Assembly (NCBI RefSeq): GCF_014596975.1 | Contig: NZ_JACVXD010000001.1 | Span: 554,928 to 618,927, forward strand | Length of the DNA: 64,000 bases | Source: Aestuariibaculum marinum | GTDB taxonomy: Bacteria > Bacteroidota > Bacteroidia > Flavobacteriales > Flavobacteriaceae | Direction of reading: 5' to 3' | Shown here: positions 1-10,364 of the stretch, in pieces | Numbering within the stretch: position 1 is the first letter of the stretch | Layout: each line of letters begins with the position of its first letter | Made by a program: the position numbers and the translations under genes | The notes under the pieces: model-generated | The model's input: the letters and a program-made list of their open reading frames with translations, nothing else | Told to the model about the DNA's origin: nothing | Databases searched by the model: none

Positions 1-1639
1 CAACAAATAAATGCTCTAAGAAATCTTCGTTACGCGTGGTCGAAGCTTTCTGGCCAACTCCTCCTCTATTCTGCGTTTTATACTCATTAAGTGATGTACG
101 TTTGATATAACCCGCATGCGAAATGGTAATCACTACCTGCTCATCTGGAATCATATCTTCAATACTTAAATCGCCACCAGCATACTCGATAACTGAACGA
201 CGCTCATCACCGTATTTCTCTTTTACAACTTCAAGCTCTTCCTTTATGATATCCATACGACGCTCTTTCTTGTCTAAGATATCTTTTAAGTCTTCGATAG
301 TTTTAAGTAATTCGTCGTATTCTGAACGTAACTTATCTTGCTCCAGTCCTGTTAACTGACGCAGACGCATCTCAACAATGGCTTTTGCTTGAATTTCAGA
401 AAGTTTGAAACGCTCAATTAACTTAGTTCTTGCTTCATCGGCATTTGATGATGCTCTGATAATCGCAATAACTTCATCAATATTATCTGATGCAATAATT
501 AAACCCTCTAAAATATGAGCACGTTCTTCAGCCTTACGCAATTCATACTGCGTACGTCTTACAACAACCTCATGCCTGTGCTCAACGAAATGGTATATTA
601 AATCTTTTAAGTTTAATAATTCCGGACGCCCTTTAACTAAGGCAATATTGTTTACACTAAAAGACGATTGTAACGCCGTATACTTATATAGTTTATTTAA
701 AACGATATTCGGAATTGCATCACGCTTAAGCACGTAAACAATACGCATACCATTTCTATCCGATTCATCACGAATAGTAGAAATACCTTCAAGTTTTTTC
801 TCGTTTACCAAGTCAGCAGTTTTCTTAATCATCTCTGCTTTGTTTACCTGGTAAGGAATCTCAGTTACAATAATACATTCACGACCTTGTACTTCTTCAA
901 TATTGGCTTTACCACGAAGTACTATTCTTCCACGTCCTGTCTGGAACGCTTCTTTAACACCGTCGTATCCGTAAATAGTACCTCCGGTTGGGAAATCTGG
1001 GGCTTTAATGTGTTTTATTAACTCGTCGATTTCTATATCGTTATTATCGATATACGCAATAGTACCATCTACAACTTCACTTAAATTGTGAGGAGGCATA
1101 TTGGTTGCCATACCTACAGCAATACCAGACGCGCCGTTAACTAAAAGTCCAGGAATACGTGTTGGTAAAACAGTTGGTTCTTGTAAAGTATCGTCGAAGT
1201 TTAATTTGTGATCTACTGTTTCTTTATCGATATCTGCTAACATATCTTCAGATATCTTACGCATACGCGCTTCGGTATAACGCATTGCTGCCGGGCTATC
1301 GCCATCTATAGAACCAAAGTTCCCTTGTCCGTCTACTAGCATATAGCGTAAACTCCATTCCTGAGCCATACGTACCATTGTATCGTAAACTGAGGAATCA
1401 CCATGTGGATGATACTTACCTAAAACCTCTCCTACGATTCTAGCTGATTTTTTATATGCGGTATTCGATTTAACACCTAGTTCATGCATTCCAAACAACA
1501 CACGTCTGTGTACTGGTTTCAACCCATCTCTAACATCTGGTAATGCACGTGACACAATGACTGACATTGAATAATCAATGTAAGCAGACTTCATCTCATC
1601 TTCAATATTAATAGGGATCAATTTTTCTCCTTCTGCCAT
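1..1639 (-). CDS. gyrA: DNA gyrase subunit A, 5' part (runs off the window)
   Basis: GyrA is the breakage-reunion subunit of DNA gyrase, which introduces negative supercoils. About 546 codons are present, reading from the ATG at 1639 to the window edge, so the C-terminal beta-pinwheel is mostly missing. The catalytic tyrosine is Y121 in AMRYTEARM. The quinolone-resistance region reads [17 protein letters not shown] with S82 and D86 in the wild-type state (E. coli S83 and D87), so no classic resistance substitution is present. A GyrA-box-like QNRGGVG lies just before the window edge. The start [16 protein letters not shown] is the usual one for Bacteroidota. The gene is divergent from clpC across a 257 bp gap. 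Identification is certain; only the 3' end is unseen. Confidence 0.97.
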   Translation of the reverse strand, partial: MAEGEKLIPINIEDEMKSAYIDYSMSVIVSRALPDVRDGLKPVHRRVLFGMHELGVKSNTAYKKSARIVGEVLGKYHPHGDSSVYDTMVRMAQEWSLRYMLVDGQGNFGSIDGDSPAAMRYTEARMRKISEDMLADIDKETVDHKLNFDDTLQEPTVLPTRIPGLLVNGASGIAVGMATNMPPHNLSEVVDGTIAYIDNNDIEIDELIKHIKAPDFPTGGTIYGYDGVKEAFQTGRGRIVLRGKANIEEVQGRECIIVTEIPYQVNKAEMIKKTADLVNEKKLEGISTIRDESDRNGMRIVYVLKRDAIPNIVLNKLYKYTALQSSFSVNNIALVKGRPELLNLKDLIYHFVEHRHEVVVRRTQYELRKAEERAHILEGLIIASDNIDEVIAIIRASSNADEARTKLIERFKLSEIQAKAIVEMRLRQLTGLEQDKLRSEYDELLKTIEDLKDILDKKERRMDIIKEELEVVKEKYGDERRSVIEYAGGDLSIEDMIPDEQVVITISHAGYIKRTSLNEYKTQNRGGVGQKASTTRNEDFLEHLFV

Positions 1640-1896
1640 AAATATTTAATTAAGTTTTATGAGTTTTTCAAAACATGCTAATATAAGTATTTCGTCAATC
1701 ACAGCCTGACTTTTTCTTATATTTTTTCGTGTTTTTATTAACAATTTTAACACTTTTTTTAGTTGATAAAAATGAAGGGGTAAATTTTGATTTTATGAAG
1801 TTTTTTTTGTCACTTAGCAACTTTCACACAATTTAAGGTATAGTTTTTGCCTTTAGTAAAATGTTTTAGTATTTTTAATGCAGAAAGGAAACTATT
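1640..1896. other. gyrA-clpC divergent intergenic region
   Basis: This A+T-rich 257 bp gap separates two divergent genes and must hold both promoters. The best candidate for clpC is TAGTTTTTG at 1841-1849, which is one base longer than the TAnnTTTG consensus. I see no clear box for gyrA. A purine-rich AGAAAGGAAA lies just ahead of the clpC ATG. There is no hidden gene or strong hairpin. Confidence 0.4.
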
Positions 1897-4443
1897 ATGG
1901 ATGATAATTTTTCACCAAGAGTAAAAGACGTAATTGCCTACAGCAAGGAAGAAGCGCTTCGTTTGGGTCATGATTTTATTGGCACCGAACATTTGATGCT
2001 TGGGTTATTACGCGATGGAGATGGCAAGGCTATAAATATTCTAAACGCTTTAGATGTAGATTTAAATCACTTAAGGCGAAAAGTTGAAATATTAAGTCCT
2101 GCAAACCCTAATATTGCTGCAGCTTCAAATCAAAAGAAGAACCTGCATCTTACTAGGCAAGCAGAACGCGCGCTAAAAACAACCTTTTTAGAGGCCAAAC
2201 TATTTCAAAGTTCTTCTATCAATACAGCACACTTGTTATTGTGTATTTTAAGAAACGAGAACGACCCCACTACTAAGCTTTTAAATAAGCTAAAAATCGA
2301 CTACGATAATGTTAAAGAACAATTTAAACTTATGATTACAAACGATAATGATTATATAGAGCCAAAGGCAGAATCGTTTCAAGATGATACGAGTTCTGAT
2401 GACGATACTTCAAAAGACATTTTCAATAGTCCTACAGGTAAAACCAACAAGAAATCCAAAACTCCTGTTTTAGATAATTTTGGACGCGATCTTACAGCGT
2501 TAGCCGAAGAAGGTAAACTTGACCCTGTAGTAGGTAGAGAAAAAGAAATTGAGCGTGTCTCGCAAATTTTAAGTCGACGTAAAAAAAACAACCCACTTTT
2601 AATTGGTGAACCTGGTGTTGGTAAGTCTGCCATTGCCGAAGGTTTAGCTCTTAGAATTGTTAAACGAAAAGTATCCAGAATTCTTTTCAACAAACGTGTA
2701 GTAACGTTAGATTTAGCAAGTTTAGTTGCCGGAACTAAGTACCGCGGACAATTTGAAGAACGTATGAAAGCGGTAATGAACGAACTTGAAAAGAATGATG
2801 ATGTTATCTTATTCATCGACGAGATTCACACTATTGTTGGTGCGGGTGGAGCTACCGGAAGCTTGGATGCTTCCAACATGTTTAAACCGGCATTAGCCAG
2901 AGGAGAAATCCAATGTATTGGTGCGACAACGCTTGACGAATACAGACAATATATCGAAAAGGATGGTGCTTTAGAGCGTCGTTTCCAAAAGGTAATTGTT
3001 GAGCCGACGAGTGTTTCTGAAACGATTGAGATTTTAAATAATATTAAAGCGAAATACGAAGAACACCATAACGTAGACTACACGCCTGAAGCAATTGAAG
3101 CTTGTGTAAAATTAACCAACCGTTACATGACGGAGCGTTTTTTACCAGACAAGGCTATCGATGCTTTAGATGAGGCCGGTTCTCGTGTACACATCACAAA
3201 CATTGAAGTTCCTAAACAAATTATCGAGCTTGAAAAACAGTTGGAAGCTATAAAGGAAACTAAAAATGCGGTGGTAAGAAAGCAAAAATACGAGGAAGCT
3301 GCTAAGCTAAGAGATGATGAAAAACGCATTGAAAAAGAGTTAGCTGTTGCTCAGGAAAAATGGGAAGAAGATACCAAGCAACATCGTGAAATAGTTACCG
3401 AAGAAAATGTTGCCGATGTGATCTCGATGATGACGGGTATTCCTGTTAATAGAATTGCCCAAACTGAGATTAATAAGCTAGCCGAATTACCAAACCTGAT
3501 TAAAGGCAAAGTTATTGGACAAGATGAAGCGGTTGCTAAAGTTGTAAAAGCAATTCAACGTAATCGCGCAGGGCTTAAAGATCCAAATAAACCAATTGGT
3601 TCATTTATCTTTTTAGGCCAAACTGGTGTCGGTAAAACACAGTTAGCTAAAGTGTTATCGAGAGAGCTTTTTGATAGTGAAGATTCATTGATTAGAATCG
3701 ACATGAGTGAATACATGGAGAAATTTGCGATTTCAAGATTAATTGGTGCACCTCCGGGATACGTAGGTTACGAAGAAGGCGGACAATTAACCGAAAAAGT
3801 AAGACGCAAACCTTACGCTGTAATTTTATTAGACGAGATTGAAAAAGCTCACCCAGATGTTTTCAACATGTTACTTCAAGTGCTTGACGACGGTTACCTA
3901 ACAGATAGTCTAGGCCGTAAAATCGATTTTAGAAATACCATCATCATTATGACTTCAAATATTGGAGCTCGTAAGCTAAAAGATTTTGGTACTGGAATTG
4001 GGTTCGGGACTTCGTCACAAAAAGCACAGGAAGATGCTAACGCGAAGAGTGTTATTGAAAACGCACTTAAGAAGTCTTTTGCCCCTGAATTCTTAAACAG
4101 AATTGACGATGTTGTAATGTTTAACGCTCTAGAAAAAGAGGATATCAATAAGATTATTGATATTGAATTAAGCAAACTTTTAGTTCGTATTAAAGATTTA
4201 GGATACACCTTAAAACTTTCTGATAAAGCTAAAGATTATATAGCAGAAAAAGGTTTCGATAAGCAATACGGCGCAAGACCTTTAAAGCGTGCTATTCAAA
4301 AATACATTGAAGATGCTTTAGCTGAGGAAATCATAACTTCTAATGTAGAAGAAGGCGATACAATTACTATCGATTTAAATAGTGACACACAGGAATTAGA
4401 CATCAGCATTCAAAAAGCTGAAAACAATCCAACAGAATCTTAG
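1897..4443 (+). CDS. clpC: ATP-dependent Clp protease ATP-binding subunit ClpC
   Basis: Class I Hsp100 unfoldase (848 aa) that feeds substrates to ClpP. The order is a double Clp N-domain (about 1-145), a variable acidic linker (about 150-190), AAA+ domain D1 with Walker A GEPGVGKS at 237-244 and Walker B ending in D308-E309, a middle region with a UVR-like segment near 455-480 ([13 protein letters not shown]), and AAA+ domain D2 with Walker A GQTGVGKT at 574-581. The UVR-type middle segment and the N-domain mark it as ClpC rather than ClpB or ClpA. It stands alone with its own terminator. The start is supported by the family N-terminus ([13 protein letters not shown]) and by the purine-rich stretch upstream. 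Confidence 0.96.
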   Translation: MDDNFSPRVKDVIAYSKEEALRLGHDFIGTEHLMLGLLRDGDGKAINILNALDVDLNHLRRKVEILSPANPNIAAASNQKKNLHLTRQAERALKTTFLEAKLFQSSSINTAHLLLCILRNENDPTTKLLNKLKIDYDNVKEQFKLMITNDNDYIEPKAESFQDDTSSDDDTSKDIFNSPTGKTNKKSKTPVLDNFGRDLTALAEEGKLDPVVGREKEIERVSQILSRRKKNNPLLIGEPGVGKSAIAEGLALRIVKRKVSRILFNKRVVTLDLASLVAGTKYRGQFEERMKAVMNELEKNDDVILFIDEIHTIVGAGGATGSLDASNMFKPALARGEIQCIGATTLDEYRQYIEKDGALERRFQKVIVEPTSVSETIEILNNIKAKYEEHHNVDYTPEAIEACVKLTNRYMTERFLPDKAIDALDEAGSRVHITNIEVPKQIIELEKQLEAIKETKNAVVRKQKYEEAAKLRDDEKRIEKELAVAQEKWEEDTKQHREIVTEENVADVISMMTGIPVNRIAQTEINKLAELPNLIKGKVIGQDEAVAKVVKAIQRNRAGLKDPNKPIGSFIFLGQTGVGKTQLAKVLSRELFDSEDSLIRIDMSEYMEKFAISRLIGAPPGYVGYEEGGQLTEKVRRKPYAVILLDEIEKAHPDVFNMLLQVLDDGYLTDSLGRKIDFRNTIIIMTSNIGARKLKDFGTGIGFGTSSQKAQEDANAKSVIENALKKSFAPEFLNRIDDVVMFNALEKEDINKIIDIELSKLLVRIKDLGYTLKLSDKAKDYIAEKGFDKQYGARPLKRAIQKYIEDALAEEIITSNVEEGDTITIDLNSDTQELDISIQKAENNPTES

Positions 4444-4462
4444 TATGATTCTATCATAAACC

Positions 4463-4495
4463 AAAAGCCCGAAATTATCTTTCGGGCTTTTTTTA
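4463..4495. terminator. Rho-independent terminator between clpC and the Lrp-family gene
   Basis: The stem AAGCCCGAA / TTCGGGCTT encloses a short ATTATC loop and is followed by a T-run on the plus strand. The A-run on the other side lets it also serve the convergent minus-strand gene. Confidence 0.85.
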
Positions 4496-4513
4496 TAATT
4501 CAAATTTCAGTTT

Positions 4514-4999
4514 TTAAATAGGTACCGCATAAGAATTCTTAATCTCCCCCATCACAAAAGTACTGTGCGCGCTTCCAATATTTTTTATACTTCCCAATTT
4601 ATCTAAAACAAAATTCTGATACTCTTTCATATCGCTAACTAATATTTTTAGAAAAAAATCATAATCTCCCGAAATATTATAGCATTCCACAACTTCCTTT
4701 AGCGCCTGAATATCTTTAACAAATTGATTCCCTATTTCCCGCGTATGCTCTTTTAAAGTAACGTTGCAAAATACCATTAGTCCTTTATTTAATTTTTCGG
4801 CACTCAAAACAGCTACATAATTTTTAATATACCCTGCTCTTTCAAGTTTTTTAACACGTTCAAAAACCGGTGTTGTCGATAAGTTTACTTTAGCCGCCAA
4901 CTCTTTGGTGGTTAAATTCGACCGGTTTTGAAGTATTTTCAAAATTCTAAAATCGATTTCATCTAATACTATTGTAGAATTATTTTCTGGCAAACTCAT
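4514..4999 (-). CDS. Lrp/AsnC family transcriptional regulator
   Basis: A 161 aa feast/famine regulator. The N-terminal winged helix-turn-helix spans about residues 12-60 (LDEIDFRILKILQNRS, then a helix with VKKLERAGYI) and the C-terminal RAM/AsnC ligand-binding domain about 72-150, including the GDYDFFLK segment typical of the family. Such proteins bind amino acids and act on neighbouring metabolic genes. It is transcribed divergently from metE over a 136 bp gap, so control of methionine synthesis and of its own gene is a reasonable inference. The effector cannot be read from sequence. Confidence 0.9.
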   Translation of the reverse strand: MSLPENNSTIVLDEIDFRILKILQNRSNLTTKELAAKVNLSTTPVFERVKKLERAGYIKNYVAVLSAEKLNKGLMVFCNVTLKEHTREIGNQFVKDIQALKEVVECYNISGDYDFFLKILVSDMKEYQNFVLDKLGSIKNIGSAHSTFVMGEIKNSYAVPI

Positions 5000-5070
5000 T
5001 TTATTTAAAATTAAAAAGATTAATCAGCTATAATTTTACTTAAAAACAGCTATTACCCCCAAATTAAACA

Positions 5071-5078
5071 CAAAATTA
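5071..5078 (-). promoter_or_regulatory. -7 box of the Lrp-family gene
   Basis: The minus strand reads TAATTTTG, an exact match to Bacteroidota TAnnTTTG, about 70 bp ahead of the ATG. It lies only 22 bp from the divergent metE box, so one bound regulator could cover both. Confidence 0.5.
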
Positions 5079-5099
5079 CCTATTAATATTCTTCTAATC

Positions 5100-5107
5100 T
5101 AATTTTG
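5100..5107 (+). promoter_or_regulatory. -7 box of metE
   Basis: TAATTTTG matches the TAnnTTTG consensus and would start a short leader of roughly 20-25 nt. This leaves no room for a SAM or cobalamin riboswitch ahead of metE. Confidence 0.55.
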
Positions 5108-5135
5108 AACAGTATTTAAAACTAATAAAAAAATC

Positions 5136-7439
5136 ATGAAAACTACCATTTTAGGGTATCCAAGAATTGGCGCAAATCGCGAATTAAAAAAGGCTTGCGA
5201 AGCTTATTGGGCTAACAAAATTAACGGTAACGAATTACTGAAAATCGCAAAGGGTTTAAAAAAACAAAATTGGCTACTACAGCAGAAATCTGATATTGAC
5301 ATAATCCCTTCAAACGACTTTTCGTTTTACGATCAGGTATTAGACACCTGTTTAACGGTTGGCTGTATTCCTAATCGATATAAAAACATAGATAAAGAAA
5401 ATACTTTAGATCTATATTTTGCTATGGCAAGAGGTTTGCAAAAAAACAATATTGATGTTACTGCAATGGAAATGACTAAATGGTTCGACACCAATTACCA
5501 CTACATTGTTCCTGAATTTTCTAAAGAGCAAACCTTCGAATTTTTCTCCAAAAAAGTAATTGAAGAATATCAAGAAGCCTTAGACCTAGGTATTAAAACC
5601 AAACCCGTTTTAATCGGGCCTGTAACTTTTCTTTTATTAGGAAAAGAAAAAGAACCTGGATTTCATCGCCTTGATTTACTAAAGAGATTGTTGCCTGTTT
5701 ACCTTGAAATTATTCAGGCGTTGACAGATCTGAATGTGGAATATATTCAATTTGACGAGCCTTGTTTAGCCCTGAATTTAACCGACCAAGAACGTGAAGC
5801 TTTTACACTAACCTACGAAACTATTCACAAGGAATTTCCAAATTTAAAAGTATTCTTAGCTAATTATTTCGATTGTTATGGAGAGAATCTGGAGACCGCA
5901 TTAAAACTTCCTGTTGACACACTTCATTTAGATTTAGTAAGATGCCAATTGCAGTTAGATGATATTTTAAATTCTGAATACTTTAATGAAAACACTAAAC
6001 TTTCATTAGGTATTGTAGATGGGAGAAATATTTGGAAAAACGACTTTGAAGCATCATTAAAACTAATCGAAAAAGCCTTAACCAAAGTCCCCTTTGAAAA
6101 TTTATGGATTTCATCTTCATGCTCACTTTTACATACACCTTACGATTTGGATTTAGAACACCTTCTAAATTTTGAAATCAAACAATGGTTAGCTTTTGCG
6201 AAACAAAAACTGGAAGAAATAAGTACTTTAAGAAATTTACAGTTACCTGAAAATGATGCTTATTTATCACTTTATGAAGAAAACAAACTTGCTAATCTAA
6301 AACGAAAAACTTCTAGACTAATTCATAACGATGCTGTTAAAAATAGGGTTTCCAATTTAAAAGAATCCGATAGCCATCGAGAAAATAACTTTGCCATAAG
6401 ACAAGCTAAACAAAAGAAAGCTTTAAACCTCCCACTCTACCCAACAACAACCATTGGTTCTTTTCCGCAAACAAAAGATGTTAGAAACTGGCGTTTAAAA
6501 CATAAAAAAGGACAACTATCTCAAGAAGATTACGACTTTTTAATTGCCAAGGAAATTGAGGATTCTATCCGTTTTCAAGAGGATATTGGGTTGGATGTTT
6601 TAGTTCATGGGGAGTTTGAACGCAATGATATGGTGGAATATTTTGGTGAGAAATTGAAAGGCTTTGCTTTTAGCGATTTTGGCTGGGTACAAAGTTACGG
6701 TAGCCGATGTGTAAAACCTCCTATTTTATTTGGCGATGTGTCTCGCGAAAACCCTATGACTGTTGATTGGTCTGAATATGCGCAATCACTAACACAAAAA
6801 CCTTTAAAAGGCATGTTAACTGGTCCTGTAACCATTTTACAATGGTCGTTTGTTAGAAACGATCAGCCACGGGAAACCACCTGTAATCAAATTGCCTTAG
6901 CTATTAGAGACGAAGTGGTTGACTTAGAAAAACACGGTTTAAAAATCATTCAAATTGATGAACCTGCTATTCGTGAAGGTCTTCCATTAAGAAATGAGGA
7001 ATGGGCAAAATACCTGAATTGGGCCGTAAAAGCCTTTAGAATCTCAGCAAGTGGTGTTAAAGACGAAACGCAAATTCATACGCACATGTGTTATTCTGAA
7101 TTTAATGATATTATTGCCAGCATTGCAGATATGGATGCCGACGTTATTACTATTGAAACTTCACGTTCTGAAATGGAATTGTTAGATGCCTTTGTAAATT
7201 TTGAATATCCTAACGAAATCGGTCCTGGCGTTTACGACATCCATTCTCCAAGAGTACCAACGCTACAAGAAATTGAAAATTTATTATTAAAAGCTAAAAA
7301 GGTCTTGCCAAAAGAACATATTTGGGTTAACCCCGATTGCGGATTAAAAACCAGAGACTGGCCAGAAACCAAAGAGGCTTTAAAAAATATTGTAAAAGCT
7401 GCCGAAAACTTAAGACAGCTTGAACTAGAGTTGGCTTAA
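5136..7439 (+). CDS. metE: Cobalamin-independent methionine synthase
   Basis: MetE (5-methyltetrahydropteroyltriglutamate-homocysteine methyltransferase, 767 aa) makes methionine without B12. The N-terminal barrel begins TTILGYPRIGANRELKKA. The C-terminal catalytic barrel carries the zinc ligands H650, C652 (HTHMC), E674 (TIETSRSE) and C735 (NPDCGLKTRDW), so it should be active. Full family length. It is divergent from an Lrp-family regulator and followed by a bidirectional terminator, so it is probably monocistronic. A short leader makes transcriptional control by the neighbour more likely than a riboswitch. Confidence 0.96.
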   Translation: MKTTILGYPRIGANRELKKACEAYWANKINGNELLKIAKGLKKQNWLLQQKSDIDIIPSNDFSFYDQVLDTCLTVGCIPNRYKNIDKENTLDLYFAMARGLQKNNIDVTAMEMTKWFDTNYHYIVPEFSKEQTFEFFSKKVIEEYQEALDLGIKTKPVLIGPVTFLLLGKEKEPGFHRLDLLKRLLPVYLEIIQALTDLNVEYIQFDEPCLALNLTDQEREAFTLTYETIHKEFPNLKVFLANYFDCYGENLETALKLPVDTLHLDLVRCQLQLDDILNSEYFNENTKLSLGIVDGRNIWKNDFEASLKLIEKALTKVPFENLWISSSCSLLHTPYDLDLEHLLNFEIKQWLAFAKQKLEEISTLRNLQLPENDAYLSLYEENKLANLKRKTSRLIHNDAVKNRVSNLKESDSHRENNFAIRQAKQKKALNLPLYPTTTIGSFPQTKDVRNWRLKHKKGQLSQEDYDFLIAKEIEDSIRFQEDIGLDVLVHGEFERNDMVEYFGEKLKGFAFSDFGWVQSYGSRCVKPPILFGDVSRENPMTVDWSEYAQSLTQKPLKGMLTGPVTILQWSFVRNDQPRETTCNQIALAIRDEVVDLEKHGLKIIQIDEPAIREGLPLRNEEWAKYLNWAVKAFRISASGVKDETQIHTHMCYSEFNDIIASIADMDADVITIETSRSEMELLDAFVNFEYPNEIGPGVYDIHSPRVPTLQEIENLLLKAKKVLPKEHIWVNPDCGLKTRDWPETKEALKNIVKAAENLRQLELELA

Positions 7440-7446
7440 AATTGAA

Positions 7447-7482
7447 AAGAAGAAGTCTAAGCCTATCTTAGGCTTCTTTTTT
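7447..7482. terminator. Bidirectional terminator metE / MFS transporter
   Basis: A 10 bp stem (7452-7461 with 7467-7476, one G-U pair) around a CCTAT loop is followed by a T-run to 7482. The stop codon of the convergent transporter gene at 7468-7470 lies inside the stem. Confidence 0.8.
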
Positions 7483-8799
7483 ATCCTTAGGAACTCTAAA
7501 TAACAGCACTATACCTATAAAAAAGAAAACAAATAGAAACAAAACAGCATTACGCATACTTCCTGTAAACTGCGCTACAAATCCATATAGAAAGGTTCCA
7601 ATAATAATCCCTATTTTTTCAGCTACATCGTAAAAACTAAAAAACGAAGTTGTATCTTTTGTTTCGGGCAAAAACTTAGAATATGTAGATCTTGATAACG
7701 CTTGAATCCCCCCCATTACAATCCCAACAAAACCTGCAGCGATATAAAAATCCATTGGGGTAATTACAAAATACGCATACACACAAATTATCGCCCAAAT
7801 TACATTAATACCTATCAACGTTTTTACATTTCCAAATACTCTTGAAACTCTTGCTGTTACCATGGCGCCTAAAATGGCAACTACCTGAATAACGAGAATG
7901 CTTACAATAAGTCCCATAGTGCGCTCTGCATCTGTTCCCCAGGCGATTTCTTCTTCACCAAAATAGGTGGCAATAAGCATAACGGTTTGTACGGCCATAC
8001 TGTAAACAAAAAAAGCACCTAGATAACGCTTCAGTTTTACATTATGACTCAACTGATTCCAAACCAGTTTCAACTCCTTGAATCCGTTTAAAACAACATT
8101 TTTCTTAGGGCTTTCACTTTCCTTTTTATTTCCTTTTGGCAGATAATAGAATGAATACTGACTGAACAGAATCCACCAGATACCCACTGAAACAAATGAA
8201 TATTTCATAGCTTTAATTTCGGCTGCCCCACTTTCATCTGTAGTAATTCCAAAAAAATCTGGTTTCATAACCATAGCCAAATTAAGCAATAGAAGAATCA
8301 CACTTCCTATATAACCCAACGAAAATCCTTTGGCACTAATTTTATCTTGCTGATTGGCGAAAGCGATATCTGGCAAATATGAATTATTAATCGCAAAACT
8401 TACCCAAAAACCAACTAGTCCAAAAAAGTAGCACGCCAGACTAAAATAAATATGTTCCAACGAAAACCAATACAAACCTATACAAGAGGCTCCTCCTAAA
8501 TAACAGAAAAACTTCATGAAAATCTTCTTATTCCCTAAATAATCTGCAACACCAGAGATTAAAGGCGTTACAATAGCAATAAAAACAAAAGCTAAAGATG
8601 TGGTATAACTAATAAGTGGCGCTCTAGAAATGTCGCCTCCAAAAACCGATACTTTTTCTATATCTGCAATTCTAAAAAGTGCACCGTAAAAAATAGGAAA
8701 GATTGCCGATGCGATAACTAAACTATAAACCGAATTTGCCCAATCGTAAAAAGCCCAAGCGTTTAACAGTTTTTTACTTCCTTTTTCTAATTGCTTCAT
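7468..8799 (-). CDS. MFS transporter, UMF1 (Atg22-like) family
   Basis: Polytopic inner-membrane protein of 443 aa with about 12 hydrophobic segments. The N-terminus LNAWAFYDWANSVYSLVI and the IFP segment after it are characteristic of the UMF1/Vps-Atg22 branch of the major facilitator superfamily. I use the internal ATG (MKQLEKGSKK) because the YDWANS motif sits close to the N-terminus in this family; an ATG 18 codons upstream is in frame. The substrate is unknown. Atg22 relatives export amino acids in fungi, but that should not be carried over to bacteria without data. Confidence 0.85.
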   Translation of the reverse strand: MKQLEKGSKKLLNAWAFYDWANSVYSLVIASAIFPIFYGALFRIADIEKVSVFGGDISRAPLISYTTSLAFVFIAIVTPLISGVADYLGNKKIFMKFFCYLGGASCIGLYWFSLEHIYFSLACYFFGLVGFWVSFAINNSYLPDIAFANQQDKISAKGFSLGYIGSVILLLLNLAMVMKPDFFGITTDESGAAEIKAMKYSFVSVGIWWILFSQYSFYYLPKGNKKESESPKKNVVLNGFKELKLVWNQLSHNVKLKRYLGAFFVYSMAVQTVMLIATYFGEEEIAWGTDAERTMGLIVSILVIQVVAILGAMVTARVSRVFGNVKTLIGINVIWAIICVYAYFVITPMDFYIAAGFVGIVMGGIQALSRSTYSKFLPETKDTTSFFSFYDVAEKIGIIIGTFLYGFVAQFTGSMRNAVLFLFVFFFIGIVLLFRVPKDKKEA

Positions 8800-8889
8800 A
8801 AAGTAATCTAAACGTTTTAAATAAAAAAGACTGCCCAAACCGAGCAGCCTCAAAGTAAATAAATATTTTTAACTCTTATTGGTTAAATC

Positions 8890-9705
8890 TTACTTAAATG
8901 ACGTTACACCAAATTTAGCCGCCTCAGCTTTTGCTTTAGGTGCCAAAGCTGTTAAATTCGCAATACGCGACTCGTTAGAAGGGTGCGTGCTTAGCATTTC
9001 TGGAGGAGCTTCACCTCCAAGCGCATTCATACGTTTCCATATTTCTGCTGCCTCATCCGGATTATACCCGGCAATAGCCATTAAATACACACCTATTTCA
9101 TCGGCTTCGGTTTCATGAGACCTGCTAAACGGCAACATAACACCTACTTGAGAACCAATTCCGTAAGCCTGATTAAAAATATCCAGAGACTGCTGATCTC
9201 CCGACAGAGCCACATTACCTGCTAATGCCACACCTTGCTGTACATAAGCTGCACTCATACGTTGTTGTCCATGATTTGCAAGTGCATGAGCCACCTCATG
9301 ACCAACCACAGCAGCCAAACCTGCTTCTGTTTTAGTTACAGGCAAAATTCCTGTGTACACCACAATTTTACCTCCAGGCATACACCAGGCATTAACTGTT
9401 TCATCATCCACCAGATTATACTCCCATTTATAGTCGTTTAAATACCCTTGATAACCGTTGGCATCTAAATAACGTTCAGCAGCCTTAGCTATCTTTTGTC
9501 CTACACGGGTTACCATGTTTGCCTGAGTAGTTCCAGAAACCACTTTGTTTTCTGATAAGAATTGATTGTATTGTGCAAATGAGGTTGGAAATAATTGATC
9601 GTTAGATACAAATGCCATAGTTTTCTTTCCTGAAAATGGATTTGTAGCACACGATAAAGCCATTGCTACTACACCTGTAGCTATAAGTGTTTTCTTAAAT
9701 TTCAT
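8890..9705 (-). CDS. M48 family metallopeptidase, lipoprotein
   Basis: A 271 aa secreted zinc protease related to LoiP/BepA. The signal peptide ends in a lipobox (MALSC), predicting lipid anchoring in the cell envelope. The catalytic HEVAH is at 136-140 and the third ligand region ETEAD at 198-202. A C-terminal THPSNESRI motif follows. In enterobacteria such proteases clear misassembled outer-membrane proteins; a similar envelope quality-control role is inferred. The start is set at MKFKKTL because it directly precedes the signal peptide; the in-frame ATG 22 codons earlier would disrupt it. Confidence 0.9.
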   Translation of the reverse strand: MKFKKTLIATGVVAMALSCATNPFSGKKTMAFVSNDQLFPTSFAQYNQFLSENKVVSGTTQANMVTRVGQKIAKAAERYLDANGYQGYLNDYKWEYNLVDDETVNAWCMPGGKIVVYTGILPVTKTEAGLAAVVGHEVAHALANHGQQRMSAAYVQQGVALAGNVALSGDQQSLDIFNQAYGIGSQVGVMLPFSRSHETEADEIGVYLMAIAGYNPDEAAEIWKRMNALGGEAPPEMLSTHPSNESRIANLTALAPKAKAEAAKFGVTSFK

Positions 9706-9869
9706 CGTAATTTGGATTAAATACGCTATAAAAATACAAAAATTGTACGGTTCTCTTTTAGACGCTTTCAATTTTTAAAAGTCACTTAAACAAATAAAAA
9801 TTATACACAAGGGTTCTGTTATTTTTAATTGAATCCTTCGACTGACTTTCTGTAAAAACAACTCAACTC

Positions 9870-10346
9870 ATGAAAAATATTTTTCTACTTACATTTTCTA
9901 TATTGCTATTTAATTGTAACGGAAATGCTCAAAAACATAATCAACAAGATTTTAAGGTTGTAAAAACTGAAAAACAATGGCAGGCCGAATTAAACGATAT
10001 GGAATACAAAGTACTTAGGCAAGCTTACACCGAAAGACCTCACTCTAGTCCATTAGATAAAAATTTTAAAAAAGGCACCTATGTGTGTAAAGCCTGTGAA
10101 GCACCTCTTTTTAAAAGTAACAATAAATTTAATGCGGGCTGTGGTTGGCCTAGTTTCGACCAAGAAATAAAAGGAAGCATTACCTATCAAACCGATTATA
10201 AATTAGGCTATGCCAGATTAGAAGAAATTTGCGCCAATTGTGGCAGTCATTTAGGTCATGTTTTTAACGATGGACCAAAGGAAACTACCGGAAAACGCCA
10301 CTGTATTAACGGTGTAGCTTTGAAATTTATCCCCGAGAAGAAATAA
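9870..10346 (+). CDS. msrB: Peptide-methionine (R)-S-oxide reductase, lipoprotein-like
   Basis: MsrB (158 aa) reduces methionine-R-sulfoxide in proteins. Zinc-binding pairs are C73/C76 (CKAC) and C121/C124 (CANC); the catalytic cysteine is C145 in KRHCINGVAL, and GCGWPSF at 90-96 is the conserved substrate loop. An N-terminal hydrophobic stretch ending LLFNC (C16) looks like a lipobox, so the enzyme probably repairs envelope proteins rather than cytosolic ones. It is followed after 18 bp by a DinB-like gene on the same strand and probably shares its transcript. Confidence 0.93.
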   Translation: MKNIFLLTFSILLFNCNGNAQKHNQQDFKVVKTEKQWQAELNDMEYKVLRQAYTERPHSSPLDKNFKKGTYVCKACEAPLFKSNNKFNAGCGWPSFDQEIKGSITYQTDYKLGYARLEEICANCGSHLGHVFNDGPKETTGKRHCINGVALKFIPEKK

Positions 10347-10364
10347 AGCTCTAATTTTACACGT

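Noticed and set aside
3894..4208. Minus-strand frame inside clpC
   Set aside because: It is a shadow of the clpC coding strand with low-complexity composition and no independent start signals.
5040..5135. SAM or cobalamin riboswitch ahead of metE
   Set aside because: The promoter box at 5100-5107 leaves a leader of only about 25 nt.
8879..9441. Plus-strand frames over the M48 peptidase gene
   Set aside because: They are antisense shadows of a gene with complete catalytic motifs.
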